From Candidatus Polarisedimenticolaceae bacterium (GTDB lineage Bacteria; Acidobacteriota; Polarisedimenticolia; Polarisedimenticolales; DASRJG01): a stretch of DNA of 34,008 nt. Positions 23,422 to 31,825 of the stretch are shown here, piece after piece; the first letter of the stretch is position 1; each line of letters starts with the position of its first letter. The position numbers and the translations under genes are program-made. Below the pieces are notes generated by a model. It searched no databases. It worked only from the letters and a program-made list of their open reading frames with translations, and had not been told where the DNA came from. The stretch lies in assembly GCA_036376135.1 (NCBI GenBank), contig DASVAW010000157.1, forward strand, positions 1 through 34,008, written 5' to 3'.

Positions 23422-25019
23422 GGCGCGGCCCGGCGGGCGGCCGCCGCGGCCAGGCGGCGGAAGGCCGGGTTGTCCGGGTTGAGCATCGTCGCCAGGCGCG
23501 CGTGTTCGGCGGCCTCGGCGAAGCGCTTCTCGTGCATCAGCGCCGCCGCCAGCGTGCCCCGCGCGAGGGCCCAGGTCGGACGCCGCGCGACCGCCGTCTC
23601 GAGCTCGGCGATCCCCTCCCGGGTCTTCCCCATCTGCAGGTAGGTCGTGCCGAGCGCCATCGCGTAGGTTCCGAGGTCGGGGAGGATCTCGCGCGCCGTC
23701 CGGAGCTCGGCGACCGCCTCGTCGAGCTTCCCGCGCTCGCGCAGCAACACGCCGAGGTCCAGACGCGTGTCGCCGTGCCGGGGCGCGACGCTCAACACGC
23801 GCCGCAGCGTCTCGATCGCCTCGTCGTCCCGCCCGAGACGCATCAGGCAGGTCGCGATCCGCCGTTGCGTGTAGGGGGCGAACGGGCTCGCGGGGTTCGA
23901 TCCCGCGTAGGCCCGATAGAACGCCAGCGCCGCCTCCCAATTCTGGTTGAGCCAGTGCCGGTCCCCTTCGAAGAGGTCCGCGGCGGCGAGCGTGGGGTCG
24001 CGCCGGACCGCTTCGGCGAACGCCTCGACCGATCCGCGCTCGTCCCCCCGCCCGCGCAGCACCCGCGCGAGGGCGTACCAGGCGCTGCCGTCCTCGGGAT
24101 CCGCCGCGGTCCGCTCGCGCCAGGCGGACTCCGCCGCCGCCGCGTCCCCCGCGGCGACGAGCGCCCCCGCCGCCCCGCGTCGCGCCATCGCCTCGAGGCC
24201 GCCGCTTCCGGGCTCGCGAAGCGCGCGGTAGACGGCGGGACCGATCCAACGATTCTCCGGCGGGAAATACCCTCCGATCGTCGACAGCGAGATGGTCGCG
24301 ACGTCGGCGCGCACACCCTTCGCGGCGAGGGTCTTCAGGATCGCCTGCGGCGCGGCCCACGGCCGCTCCGTGACCTCCTGCGAGGTCGCCGAGCGGGTCG
24401 TGAAGTAGTCGAGGTCGAGGTCGAGGAGCACCGGCTCGTCGATCCTCGGGAGGTCGGCGAGCTCGCAGACGGTCACCGGAACGCCGAGCAGCGTCCCGCG
24501 CAGCGTGCGCCCCTCGAACCGGAACTCCTGGGCCTCCTCCACCGACGTGCCGTGCATCTTGCCGAACAGGACCTCCCGCGCGAACTCGACTCCGGCCTGC
24601 CGGTCGGCGAGCGTCCCGTCGGGGACGACCCAGTAGTACTCGCGGACGAGGCCGAGACGCACCGCGGGGTAGATGAAGTTCCAGATGCCGAAGCGGCTGA
24701 GCGTCGTGCCGTCGACGGCGTACGGATGCAGCTCGAGCCCCGGGAGGTCCTGCGGACGCGCCGCCGCGAGGCGCGCGATCGTGTCGTCGGGGAGCCAGTC
24801 GAAATCGGCGTGCCCGTCGAGGTGCACGAGGATGCGGTCCCGGACCTCCGCGGCGCGCCATTTCACGAGCGACGAGGAGTGGTTCTCGAAGAGGTGGACG
24901 AGCGGGACGGCGGACTCGCCGGGAACTCCCGAGGCGCTCGAGCCGACGGGCGTGCTCCCGCCGCCGCATCCCGCCGCGAGGAGGAGCGAGGGCAGGACGA
25001 GCCGGGGGGAAGGTCGCAT
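23418..25019 (-). CDS. Lipoprotein with UPF0489 (peptide-arginase-like) domain and TPR repeats
   Basis: This 533-residue protein has a lipobox signal (LLLAAGC, Cys 18), so it is exported and lipid-anchored. Residues about 36-260 match UPF0489. N-H47 stands in ENHSS, D68-G-H70-A-D72 in VHLDGHADF, and D200, D202 and D204 in LDLDLDYF; these are the positions of the dimanganese ligands of ureohydrolases. The stretch WNFIYPAVRLGLVREYYWVVP also matches the family. UPF0489 includes peptide arginases such as OspR, which turn peptide Arg into ornithine. From about residue 270 at least five TPR-like repeats follow, including DGSAWYALARVLRGRGD and LGVLLRERGKLDEAVAEL. The start shares a base with the midA stop. 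Enzymatic activity and substrate are inferred; a periplasmic location would be unusual. Confidence 0.8.
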   Translation of the reverse strand: MRPSPRLVLPSLLLAAGCGGGSTPVGSSASGVPGESAVPLVHLFENHSSSLVKWRAAEVRDRILVHLDGHADFDWLPDDTIARLAAARPQDLPGLELHPYAVDGTTLSRFGIWNFIYPAVRLGLVREYYWVVPDGTLADRQAGVEFAREVLFGKMHGTSVEEAQEFRFEGRTLRGTLLGVPVTVCELADLPRIDEPVLLDLDLDYFTTRSATSQEVTERPWAAPQAILKTLAAKGVRADVATISLSTIGGYFPPENRWIGPAVYRALREPGSGGLEAMARRGAAGALVAAGDAAAAESAWRERTAADPEDGSAWYALARVLRGRGDERGSVEAFAEAVRRDPTLAAADLFEGDRHWLNQNWEAALAFYRAYAGSNPASPFAPYTQRRIATCLMRLGRDDEAIETLRRVLSVAPRHGDTRLDLGVLLRERGKLDEAVAELRTAREILPDLGTYAMALGTTYLQMGKTREGIAELETAVARRPTWALARGTLAAALMHEKRFAEAAEHARLATMLNPDNPAFRRLAAAAARRAAP

Positions 25020-26146
25020 CACGGCCGCCGAATATACGGGGCCGCGAACGGATCCGCGAGGCCGTTCCAGGGACCGTCCTCGACCCCCTTCGTGAGGAAC
25101 ACGACCTTGAACCTCCGCCCCATGCCGTCGGGGTGGATGAGCTCCATGGCGCGGCGGCGCGCGCGGACGCGGTCGACACGGCCGTGATCCCGGGGATCGG
25201 CGTCCTCGAACGCCTCGAGGATCCCGTTCGCGATCAGAAAACGGTCCTGCGTCGTCGTCCCCGCCCAGCCGAGCCCGAGCGCCTCCGCCGCGGCGCGAAG
25301 GGCGGAGAGGTTCACGTGCGCGGTGAGGTCCTGCTCTCCGACCGCCTCGAGGAACGACTCGTTCGTACGGTGGCGGGAGTACGCCAGGAGCGTCCCCCGC
25401 GCGTGCGAGCGGTCGTAGAGCTCCTCCGCCTCGTACCCGTAGTCCACGAGGACGAGGAGGGCCCGCAAGAACGGCCGCTGCATGGCGTCGAGAACGGAGA
25501 ACAGGGCCGGGCAACACTCCGCCTCGTCCCCCTCTTCGGGGGCGGCGCCCCACCGCTCGGCGAACGCGCGTGCCTGCGGGGTCGGCTCCCCCTCGATCTC
25601 GACGAACGCGTCCTCCCCGAGGCCGACGAAGACCTCGACGAGCCTCCCCTCCCGGCGGCGGACGCGGTGGACGGGAAGGGCGTCGAACAGCTCGACGGCG
25701 ACGCCGAGCCCCTCGAGGCCCGAGCCGAGATCCTCGGGTCGCGCGACGGCGCGCGCCTGCGGGAGCAGGGCGCGCGCGGCCTCGCGCATCCCCGCGCTCG
25801 AGTCGACGAGGCCGGGGCGCAACCGCGCTCCGAGCCCGGCGGCCTCGACGACGTCCCGCGCGAGCGTGCCGCGCCCGGCCCCGAACTCGACGTAGGCGAT
25901 CGGATCCGGCGCGCCCAGCCTCGCGTCGACCTCGGCGAGTTGGCGCGCCACGCAGCGCCCGAAGAGGTCGCCCAGATCGCTCGAAGTGTAGAAATCGCCG
26001 CCGGGGCCCAGGCGTTTCGCCCCCGCCGCGTAGTAGCCGTGCTCGGGATGGTGGAGCGCGAGTTCCATGAACCGCGCGAAGGTCATGGGACCCGCCGCCC
26101 GGATCTCCTCCGCGATCGCGAGGGCGAGCTCGCGGTTCCCGGTCAG
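25019..26146 (-). CDS. MidA/NDUFAF7-like SAM-dependent methyltransferase, probable CTG start
   Basis: This is the MidA / DUF185 (NDUFAF7) methyltransferase family. Motifs are [40 protein letters not shown], the SAM site [36 protein letters not shown], and [20 protein letters not shown]. In mitochondria NDUFAF7 dimethylates an Arg of NDUFS2 during complex I assembly. Here the gene directly follows nuoB and overlaps it. The first canonical start (ATG at 26086) would remove about 20 residues ([20 protein letters not shown]) that align with the conserved N-terminal helix of bacterial homologues. A CTG at 26146 overlaps the nuoB TGA as CTGA, the same geometry as other junctions here. With CTG the length is 375 aa, normal for the family. 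If CTG is not used, the gene is 25019-26086. Confidence 0.85.
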   Translation of the reverse strand: MTGNRELALAIAEEIRAAGPMTFARFMELALHHPEHGYYAAGAKRLGPGGDFYTSSDLGDLFGRCVARQLAEVDARLGAPDPIAYVEFGAGRGTLARDVVEAAGLGARLRPGLVDSSAGMREAARALLPQARAVARPEDLGSGLEGLGVAVELFDALPVHRVRRREGRLVEVFVGLGEDAFVEIEGEPTPQARAFAERWGAAPEEGDEAECCPALFSVLDAMQRPFLRALLVLVDYGYEAEELYDRSHARGTLLAYSRHRTNESFLEAVGEQDLTAHVNLSALRAAAEALGLGWAGTTTQDRFLIANGILEAFEDADPRDHGRVDRVRARRRAMELIHPDGMGRRFKVVFLTKGVEDGPWNGLADPFAAPYIRRP

Positions 26147-26736
26147 GCGGCCCCCGCCGCCTTGTCGCGGGCGGCGCGCGAGGCGAGCTGCGACGCGCTG
26201 GGGAGCCCCTTGACGATCTTGCGCTGGATCTCGAGGACCGCCTCGATCAACGCCTCGGGGCGCGGCGGGCAGCCGCTGATGTAGACGTCCACCGGGAGGA
26301 TCTCGTCGACCCCCTGGACCACGGAGTACGACCGGTACATCCCCCCCGAGGAGGCGCACGCCCCCATCGCGATGACCCATCGGGGCTCGGGCATCTGGAC
26401 GTAGATCTTGCGGACGGCGGTCGCCATCTTCTTCGTGACGGTGCCGGAGACGACCATGAGGTCGGCCTGGCGCGGGGAGAACCGGAGCGCCTCGGCGCCG
26501 AAGCGGGCGAGGTCGTAACGCGGCCCGACCGTCGCCATCAACTCGATCGCGCAGCAGGCGAGCCCCATCGGCATCGGCCAGAGCGAGTGCTTGCGCCCCC
26601 AGTTCACGAAGTCCTGGACGCTGGTCAGGTAGGCGGTGTCCTTGATGTCCTGCCAGCCCTCCGGGCGCTGCCTCAGGATCTTGAGCGGATCTTCGAGCAT
26701 CCCGACGGTCCTCCGGTGCGGGTCGAGGGGCGACAT
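26143..26736 (-). CDS. nuoB: NADH-quinone oxidoreductase subunit B
   Basis: NuoB carries the terminal N2 [4Fe-4S] cluster of complex I. The ligands are C61 and C62 ([10 protein letters not shown]), C127 ([10 protein letters not shown]) and C156 ([10 protein letters not shown]). [26 protein letters not shown] is the family core. At 197 residues it is normal or slightly long. An internal ATG at 26700 has GGAGG nine bases before it, so a 185-residue form starting MLEDPLKIL is a good alternative; the ATG at 26736 has only an adjacent AGG. No other nuo gene adjoins it. It leads a six-gene operon (midA, lipoprotein, moxR, coxE-like, RNB) and is divergent from lpdA. Confidence 0.92.
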   Translation of the reverse strand: MSPLDPHRRTVGMLEDPLKILRQRPEGWQDIKDTAYLTSVQDFVNWGRKHSLWPMPMGLACCAIELMATVGPRYDLARFGAEALRFSPRQADLMVVSGTVTKKMATAVRKIYVQMPEPRWVIAMGACASSGGMYRSYSVVQGVDEILPVDVYISGCPPRPEALIEAVLEIQRKIVKGLPSASQLASRAARDKAAGAA

Positions 26737-26744
26737 CCTATCAG

Positions 26745-26774
26745 TTGACGCCTTTCGAGGGGGTCCGCTACAGT
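26745..26774 (+). promoter_or_regulatory. Predicted sigma-70-type promoter for the lpdA operon
   Basis: TTGACG (26745-26750) and TACAGT (26769-26774) are separated by 18 bases, matching five and four positions of the consensus hexamers. It lies in the 91-base gap between divergent nuoB and lpdA, about 54 bases before the lpdA GTG. The strand is assigned to lpdA. Confidence 0.5.
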
Positions 26775-26827
26775 GCCGCCTTCGTCCGACCCCCCCTCGT
26801 TATCAGGGTTTTTGGAGGATTTAGCTC

Positions 26828-28234
26828 GTGGCGCAGTCCGGACCCGCGTTCGACGTCACGATCATCGGCACCGGCCCGGGCGGCTACGTCGCCGCGGTGC
26901 GCGCCGCCCAGCTCGGCCTCAAGACGGCGGTCGTGGAGATGGCCGCGCTCCCGGGAGGGACGTGCCTCCACTGGGGGTGCATCCCGACCAAGGCGATGCT
27001 CAAGACCGCCGAGGTCATCGAGTCGGCCCGGCACGCGTCGGCCTTCGGCGTGAAGGTCGCCCCCCCCGAGCTCGACCTGGCGGGGATGCACAAGTACAAG
27101 GACAAGGTCGTCCTCTCGAACGCCAAGGGGGTCGAGTACCTCTTCAAGAAACACGGCGTCACCGTCCTCGCGGGCCGCGGCACCCTCGCGGGGAAGGGGA
27201 AGGTGAAGGTCACGGCCAAGGACGGCTCGACGCAGACGGTCGAAACGAAACACGTGATCGTCGCGACCGGCTCGGCGATTCGCGGCCTTCCGGGGGTCGA
27301 GTTCGACGGCAAGCGCATCCTCAACAGCGATCACGCGCTGACCCTCGGCCAGGTGCCGAAGTCGATGATCGTCCTGGGCGCCGGAGCGGTGGGCGTCGAG
27401 TTCGCATCGATCTACGCGACCTTCGGGGCGAAGGTCACCGTCGTCGAGCTGCTCCCGAGCCTCATCCCCCTCGAGGACGCGGCCCTGGGGAAAGAGCTCG
27501 AGCGGGCGTTCCGGAAACGCGGCCTCGAGATCCACACCGGGACGAAGGTCGAGACGGTCGTCTCCGGCAAGGACGGGGTGAAGGTCCACGCGACCAAGGA
27601 CGGCAAGGCCGTCGACCTCGAGGCCGAGGTCCTGCTGGTCGCGATCGGCCGTCGCCCCCTCACCGAGAACCTCGGCCTCGAAGGGACCGGCGTGAAGGTG
27701 GACCGCGGCTTCCTCGAGGTCGACGGGATGATGCGCACCGGCGAACCCGGCGTGTACGCCATCGGCGACATCGTGAAGACGCAGGCGCTCGCCCACGTCG
27801 CCTCCCACGAGGGGATCGTCGCGGTCGAGCACATCGCGGGGAAGACCCCCCACGCCGTGGACTACGACAAGATCCCGTCGTGCACCTACTGCAACCCCGA
27901 GGTCGCCTCGGTCGGCCTCTCGGAAGCGGAGGCGCGCAAGCGTGGGTACGACGTGGTCGTCGGGACCTTCCCGTTCTCCGCGATCGGGAAGGCGAAGATC
28001 CTGCAGGAGACCGGCGGCTTCGTGAAGATCGTCGCCGAGAAGAAATACGACGAGGTCCTGGGCGTCCACATCATCGGCCCTCACGCCACGGAGCTGATCT
28101 CCGAGGCGACCGCCGCCCTCAGCCTCGAGGCCACCGCCGAGTCGCTCTTCCACGCGGTCCACGCCCACCCCACGCTCGCCGAGGCGCTGGGCGAGGCCGC
28201 GCTCGCGACCCACGGACGGCCGATCCACATCTGA
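26828..28234 (+). CDS. lpdA: Dihydrolipoyl dehydrogenase (E3)
   Basis: E3 reoxidises dihydrolipoyl groups of 2-oxoacid dehydrogenase or glycine cleavage complexes, passing electrons through FAD to NAD. The 468 residues match the family. FAD-binding IIGTGPGGYVAAVRAAQLG and redox-active C46/C51 in GGTCLHWGCIPTK come first. NAD-binding LGAGAVGVEFASIY, the second FAD motif VYAIGDIVKT and C-terminal HAHPTLAE (catalytic His and Glu) follow. A GGAGGA precedes the GTG by eight bases. It is first in an operon with an E2 acyltransferase, lipB and lipA. TPR or lipoyl domains are absent. Confidence 0.95.
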   Translation: MAQSGPAFDVTIIGTGPGGYVAAVRAAQLGLKTAVVEMAALPGGTCLHWGCIPTKAMLKTAEVIESARHASAFGVKVAPPELDLAGMHKYKDKVVLSNAKGVEYLFKKHGVTVLAGRGTLAGKGKVKVTAKDGSTQTVETKHVIVATGSAIRGLPGVEFDGKRILNSDHALTLGQVPKSMIVLGAGAVGVEFASIYATFGAKVTVVELLPSLIPLEDAALGKELERAFRKRGLEIHTGTKVETVVSGKDGVKVHATKDGKAVDLEAEVLLVAIGRRPLTENLGLEGTGVKVDRGFLEVDGMMRTGEPGVYAIGDIVKTQALAHVASHEGIVAVEHIAGKTPHAVDYDKIPSCTYCNPEVASVGLSEAEARKRGYDVVVGTFPFSAIGKAKILQETGGFVKIVAEKKYDEVLGVHIIGPHATELISEATAALSLEATAESLFHAVHAHPTLAEALGEAALATHGRPIHI

Positions 28235-28258
28235 TCCGCATTCCACCGAGGAGAAGCG

Positions 28259-29533
28259 ATGCGCGTCGACGTCGTGATGCCCCAGATGGGCGAGTCCATC
28301 GCCGAGGGCACGATCACCCGCTGGATCAAGAAGGTCGGCGACTCCGTCCAGAGGGACGAGCCGCTGTTCGAGATCTCGACCGACAAGGTCGACGCGGAGA
28401 TCCCCTCCCCCGCGGCCGGCGTGCTCGTCGAGATCAAGAACCAGGAAGGGGAGACGGTCCCCGTGAACCAGGCCGTCGCCGTTCTCGAGACCGACGCGAC
28501 GGCGGCGGCGAGCGCTCCCGCGCCGGCCGCGGTCGCGGCCGCGGCCGCCCCCGCACCGAAGGAAGAGCCGAAGCCGGCCCCCGCGGCGGCTCCCGCACCG
28601 GTCGCCGCCTCGACGCCGGCCGCCCCGGCGGGCGAGGGATCGTTCGTCTCACCCGTCGTCCGCAAGATCGCCGCCGAGGCGGGGATCGACCCGTCGATCG
28701 TCCCGGGAACGGGCGCCGGCGGCCGCGTCACCAAGAAGGACATCCTCGACTACCTCGCGAAGGGCGGGCCGAAGGCGGCCCCCGCGGCGAAGCCCGCTCC
28801 GGCGGCGTCTGCCGCTCCTGCGGTGAGCTTCGCCCCCGGCGCGCGCGTCGAGCGCCAGCCGATGTCGGCGATGCGCAAGAAGATCGCCGAGCACATGATC
28901 GAGTCGCGCCGGACCTCGGCCCACGTGCACTCCGTGTACGAGGTCGACATGACGCGCGTGGTGAAGCTGCGCGAGAAGTTCCGGGGGATCTACGAGTCCC
29001 AGCACGGCACGCGCCTGACCATGACCCCGTTCTTCGTGAAGGCGGTCTGCCACGCCCTTCGCGCGTGGCCGGTGATCAACGCCTCGATCGAAGGGGACGA
29101 GATCGTCTACAAGAAGGACCTGAACATCGGGATCGCCGTCGCGCTGGACTGGGGGCTGATCGTCCCGGTCATCCGCAACGCCGACGACCTGTCGATGGCG
29201 GGGCTGTGCAAGCGGGTCAACGATCTCGCCGAGCGCGCCCGCACGAAGAAGCTCAACCCCGACGAGGTCCAGGGGGGGACGTTCACGATCACGAACCCCG
29301 GACCGTACGGGAACCTCTTCGGCCTTCCCATCATCAGCCAGCCGCAGGTCGCGATCCTCGGCACGGGCGGGATCGAGAAGCGCCCGGTCGTGATCGACGA
29401 CGCCATCGCCATCCGCTCGATGATGTACATGGCGATGAGCTACGACCACCGCCTCGTCGATGGCGCCGTCGCCGACCAGTTCCTCGCGATGGTCAAGAAG
29501 TACCTGCAGGAGTTCGACGAAGCCCAGCTGTGA
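28259..29533 (+). CDS. 2-oxoacid dehydrogenase E2, dihydrolipoamide acyltransferase
   Basis: This 424-residue E2 has one lipoyl domain with acceptor K43 (STDKVDAEIPS). An Ala/Pro linker (about residues 80-125) leads to a peripheral subunit-binding domain (about 130-165, VVRKIAAEAGIDPSIVPGTGAGGRVTKKDI). The catalytic domain begins near residue 200 (MSAMRKKIAEHMIESRRTS) and ends in SYDHRLVDGA with H397 and the DG pair. The single lipoyl domain and EGTITRWIKKVGD resemble succinyl- or branched-chain-type E2, but substrate cannot be fixed without E1, which is not in this window. GAGGAG precedes the ATG. It overlaps lipB by four bases, so acceptor and lipoylation enzymes are made together. Confidence 0.92.
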   Translation: MRVDVVMPQMGESIAEGTITRWIKKVGDSVQRDEPLFEISTDKVDAEIPSPAAGVLVEIKNQEGETVPVNQAVAVLETDATAAASAPAPAAVAAAAAPAPKEEPKPAPAAAPAPVAASTPAAPAGEGSFVSPVVRKIAAEAGIDPSIVPGTGAGGRVTKKDILDYLAKGGPKAAPAAKPAPAASAAPAVSFAPGARVERQPMSAMRKKIAEHMIESRRTSAHVHSVYEVDMTRVVKLREKFRGIYESQHGTRLTMTPFFVKAVCHALRAWPVINASIEGDEIVYKKDLNIGIAVALDWGLIVPVIRNADDLSMAGLCKRVNDLAERARTKKLNPDEVQGGTFTITNPGPYGNLFGLPIISQPQVAILGTGGIEKRPVVIDDAIAIRSMMYMAMSYDHRLVDGAVADQFLAMVKKYLQEFDEAQL

Positions 29534-30258
29534 GGCTTCCCCCGCTGATCGTGCGATGGCTCGGCCGCGTCCCCTACCGGGACGCGGCCGGCCTTCAGGA
29601 GCGCCTCGTCGAGGCGATCCGCGCCGGAAGGTCCCCCGATCACCTGCTGCTCCTCGAGCACGAGCCGGTCGTCACCCTCGGCCGGTCGTCCCACGCCGGG
29701 AACCTCCTCCTCTCCCCCACCGAGCTCGCCGCGCGCGGCATCGAGGTCCACGAGTCCGGTCGCGGCGGCGATGTCACCTTCCACGGCCCGGGCCAGCTCG
29801 TCGGGTATCCCGTGATCGGGATCCGGGAGGACCGTCGCGATCTCCACCGCTACCTTCGCGACCTCGAGGAGGCGCTGATCCGAACCGCCGCCTCCTTCGG
29901 GATCGAGGCGACGCGTTCGCCCGGCCGGACGGGGATCTGGGTGGGGGACGAGAAACTCGCCGCGATCGGTGTGCGGGTCTCGACGGGATGGATCGCCTGG
30001 CACGGGTTCGCCCTGAACGTCGGCTCCGACCTCGCGGGATTCGAGACGATCGTGCCGTGCGGGATCGCGGACAAGGGGGTCACCTCGATCGCGCGCCTGA
30101 CCGGGAGTTCTCCCGACCTTCGCGAGGTCGCCGCGAGCGCCGCCCGGCACGTTGCGGACGTGCTGGGGTTCGAGCCGTTCGCCTCGGGGGTCACGGGGGA
30201 GGGATTGGCGATTCCCCCGCCCTCCCCGTTATCCTCCCCGCCCCGGAGGGCCCCGTGA
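29530..30258 (+). CDS. lipB: Octanoyl-ACP:protein transferase
   Basis: LipB moves the octanoyl group from acyl carrier protein to the lipoyl-domain Lys of E2 or GcvH. The protein has 242 residues. The signature RGGDVTFHGPGQLVGYP is complete, with catalytic K142 in GDEKLAAIG and C177 in VPCGIADKGVTS. The C-terminal tail (about 25 residues, Pro/Ser rich) is slightly longer than usual. The GTG overlaps the E2 stop by four bases (GTGA) and its own stop overlaps the lipA start in the same way. Together with lipA downstream this gives the full endogenous lipoylation route. Confidence 0.95.
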   Translation: MRLPPLIVRWLGRVPYRDAAGLQERLVEAIRAGRSPDHLLLLEHEPVVTLGRSSHAGNLLLSPTELAARGIEVHESGRGGDVTFHGPGQLVGYPVIGIREDRRDLHRYLRDLEEALIRTAASFGIEATRSPGRTGIWVGDEKLAAIGVRVSTGWIAWHGFALNVGSDLAGFETIVPCGIADKGVTSIARLTGSSPDLREVAASAARHVADVLGFEPFASGVTGEGLAIPPPSPLSSPPRRAP

Positions 30259-31160
30259 GCGAGCCGCGACCCAAGCGCCCGGAGTGGCTGAAGATCCAGC
30301 TCCGCACCGACGAGAAGTTCCGCGAGCTGCGCGGGATGGTCGACGAGCTGCGCCTCAACACCGTCTGCGTCGAGGCGCGTTGCCCGAACATCTACGAGTG
30401 CTGGAACGCCGGCACGGCGACCTTCATGATCCTCGGCGACACCTGCACGCGCTTTTGCGGCTTCTGCAACGTGAACAGCGGGAAACCGGTCGCGGGGACC
30501 GATCGCGGGGAGCCGGTGCGCGTCGCCCATGCGGTCGCCCGCCTGAAGCTCAAGCACGCCGTGATCACGAGCGTCGACCGCGACGACCTTCCCGACGGCG
30601 GCGCCGACCACTTCCGGCAGGTGATCGAGGCGATCCGCGCGAAGCTCCCCACCTGCGCCGTCGAGGTCCTCACTCCCGACTTCAAGAACAAGGACGGCGC
30701 GCTCGACGTCGTCCTCTCCGCCCGCCCCGAGGTCTTCGCCCACAACGTCGAGACCGTCCCGCGCCTGTACAAGACCGCGCGCAAGGGATCGAGCTACCGC
30801 GGCTCGCTCGGTGTGCTCGAGGCGGCCGCGAAACGCCGCGACGCCGACCTCGCGGGGATGCGGGTGAAGTCGTCGATCATGGTGGGGCTCGGCGAGCGCG
30901 ACGAGGAGGTCCTCGAGACGCTGCGCGACCTGCGCGCCGCGGGGGTGGACGTCGCGACGATCGGGCAGTACCTCCGCCCGACGCACAAACACCTCCCCGT
31001 CGACCGCTTCGTCACCCCCGAGCAGTTCGCGGCCTTTCGCGACGCGGGGATGGGGATGGGATTCCTGCACGTGGAGTCGGGACCGCTCGTGCGCTCGTCC
31101 TACCACGCCGAGCGGCACCGCCCCGATCCGTCGCCGTCAGGGCTTCGCGTCCTGGCCTGA
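30255..31160 (+). CDS. lipA: Lipoyl synthase
   Basis: LipA is a radical-SAM enzyme that inserts two sulfurs into protein-bound octanoate. The 301-residue protein has the auxiliary cluster ligands C38, C43 and C49 (CVEARCPNIYEC). The radical-SAM ligands are C64, C68 and C71 (CTRFCGFC). The conserved C-terminal RSSYHAE contains the Ser that ligates the auxiliary cluster. ITSVDRDDLPDGGADHF and VKSSIMVGLGE are typical. GGAGGG precedes the GTG, which overlaps the lipB stop. Its 3' end overlaps the convergent thioredoxin gene by 24 bases. Confidence 0.96.
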   Translation: MSEPRPKRPEWLKIQLRTDEKFRELRGMVDELRLNTVCVEARCPNIYECWNAGTATFMILGDTCTRFCGFCNVNSGKPVAGTDRGEPVRVAHAVARLKLKHAVITSVDRDDLPDGGADHFRQVIEAIRAKLPTCAVEVLTPDFKNKDGALDVVLSARPEVFAHNVETVPRLYKTARKGSSYRGSLGVLEAAAKRRDADLAGMRVKSSIMVGLGERDEEVLETLRDLRAAGVDVATIGQYLRPTHKHLPVDRFVTPEQFAAFRDAGMGMGFLHVESGPLVRSSYHAERHRPDPSPSGLRVLA

Positions 31161-31690
31161 CTCCGGCCCCGGCATCACCTGAGGCGGCATCGGTTTCCCC
31201 TCGAGCACCGCGACGACGTCGGCTCTCATCCCCTCGACCGTGACGGGGTCGGCGCCGACGTAGCGACGGAGGACGCGGCCGTCCTTCCCCACGAGAAACG
31301 TCGTCGGGAGGAGCGTGACTTCCTTCCACGCGCGCAGGGTCGCGGTCGTGGGGTACAGCACCGGGTAGTCGGCGCCGAGCTCTTTCAGGAACGCCGCGAC
31401 GGGGTCTTGCCGGGACTGCTCGAAGACGACGCCGACGACGCGGAACCCGTCCTTGCGGCGCTCGCGCCAGAGGGTCTGGATCGCCGGGATGTCGATCCTG
31501 CACGGGACGCACCCGGTCGACCAGAAGTGGACCAGGGTGAGCTTCGCCCCGCTCCACGCGACGGTGTGGAGCGGCGCGTCGTTCATCGCTCCCTGAAGCT
31601 CGGGGACCGGATCTCCGGGGGCGAGGGCGAGCCCCTGCGCGCGCGCGGGGAGCGCGAGGAGAACGACCGCGACGTTGAGGAGGATGAGGA

Positions 31691-31691
<1 letters not shown>
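31137..31691 (-). CDS. TlpA/ResA-like periplasmic thioredoxin, start codon unclear
   Basis: This secreted thioredoxin-fold protein should act as a periplasmic thiol-disulfide reductant. A signal-like segment ILILLNVAVVLLALPARAQ is followed by LAPGDPVPELQG, LTLVHFWSTGCVPC (CxxC active site) and LPTTFLVGKDGRVLRRYVG. The frame has no ATG, GTG or TTG between the tRNA-Gly gene and the thioredoxin domain. The boundary given starts at an ATC at 31691 that touches the tRNA CCA end; the frame also stays open through the tRNA to a TTG at 31751 and an ATG at 31784. Either initiation is unusual, or the reading runs over the tRNA, or a base is wrong. Its stop overlaps lipA tail to tail. Confidence 0.72.
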
Positions 31692-31766
<75 letters not shown>

Positions 31767-31825
31767 ATTCCAGGTGCGATTCATGCCGAACGAAGCCGAG
31801 ACTCTAGCGAAACCCGCGGGGATCG

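Noticed and set aside
26768-28246. A 492-codon minus-strand frame opposite lpdA
   Set aside because: It is an antisense shadow of lpdA, whose catalytic motifs are all present on the plus strand.
26773-30258. A single plus-strand frame of 1161 codons spanning lpdA, E2 and lipB
   Set aside because: Only its last 242 codons (lipB) encode a recognisable protein. The rest is Arg/Gly-rich shadow of lpdA and E2 in another frame, a usual effect of high GC.
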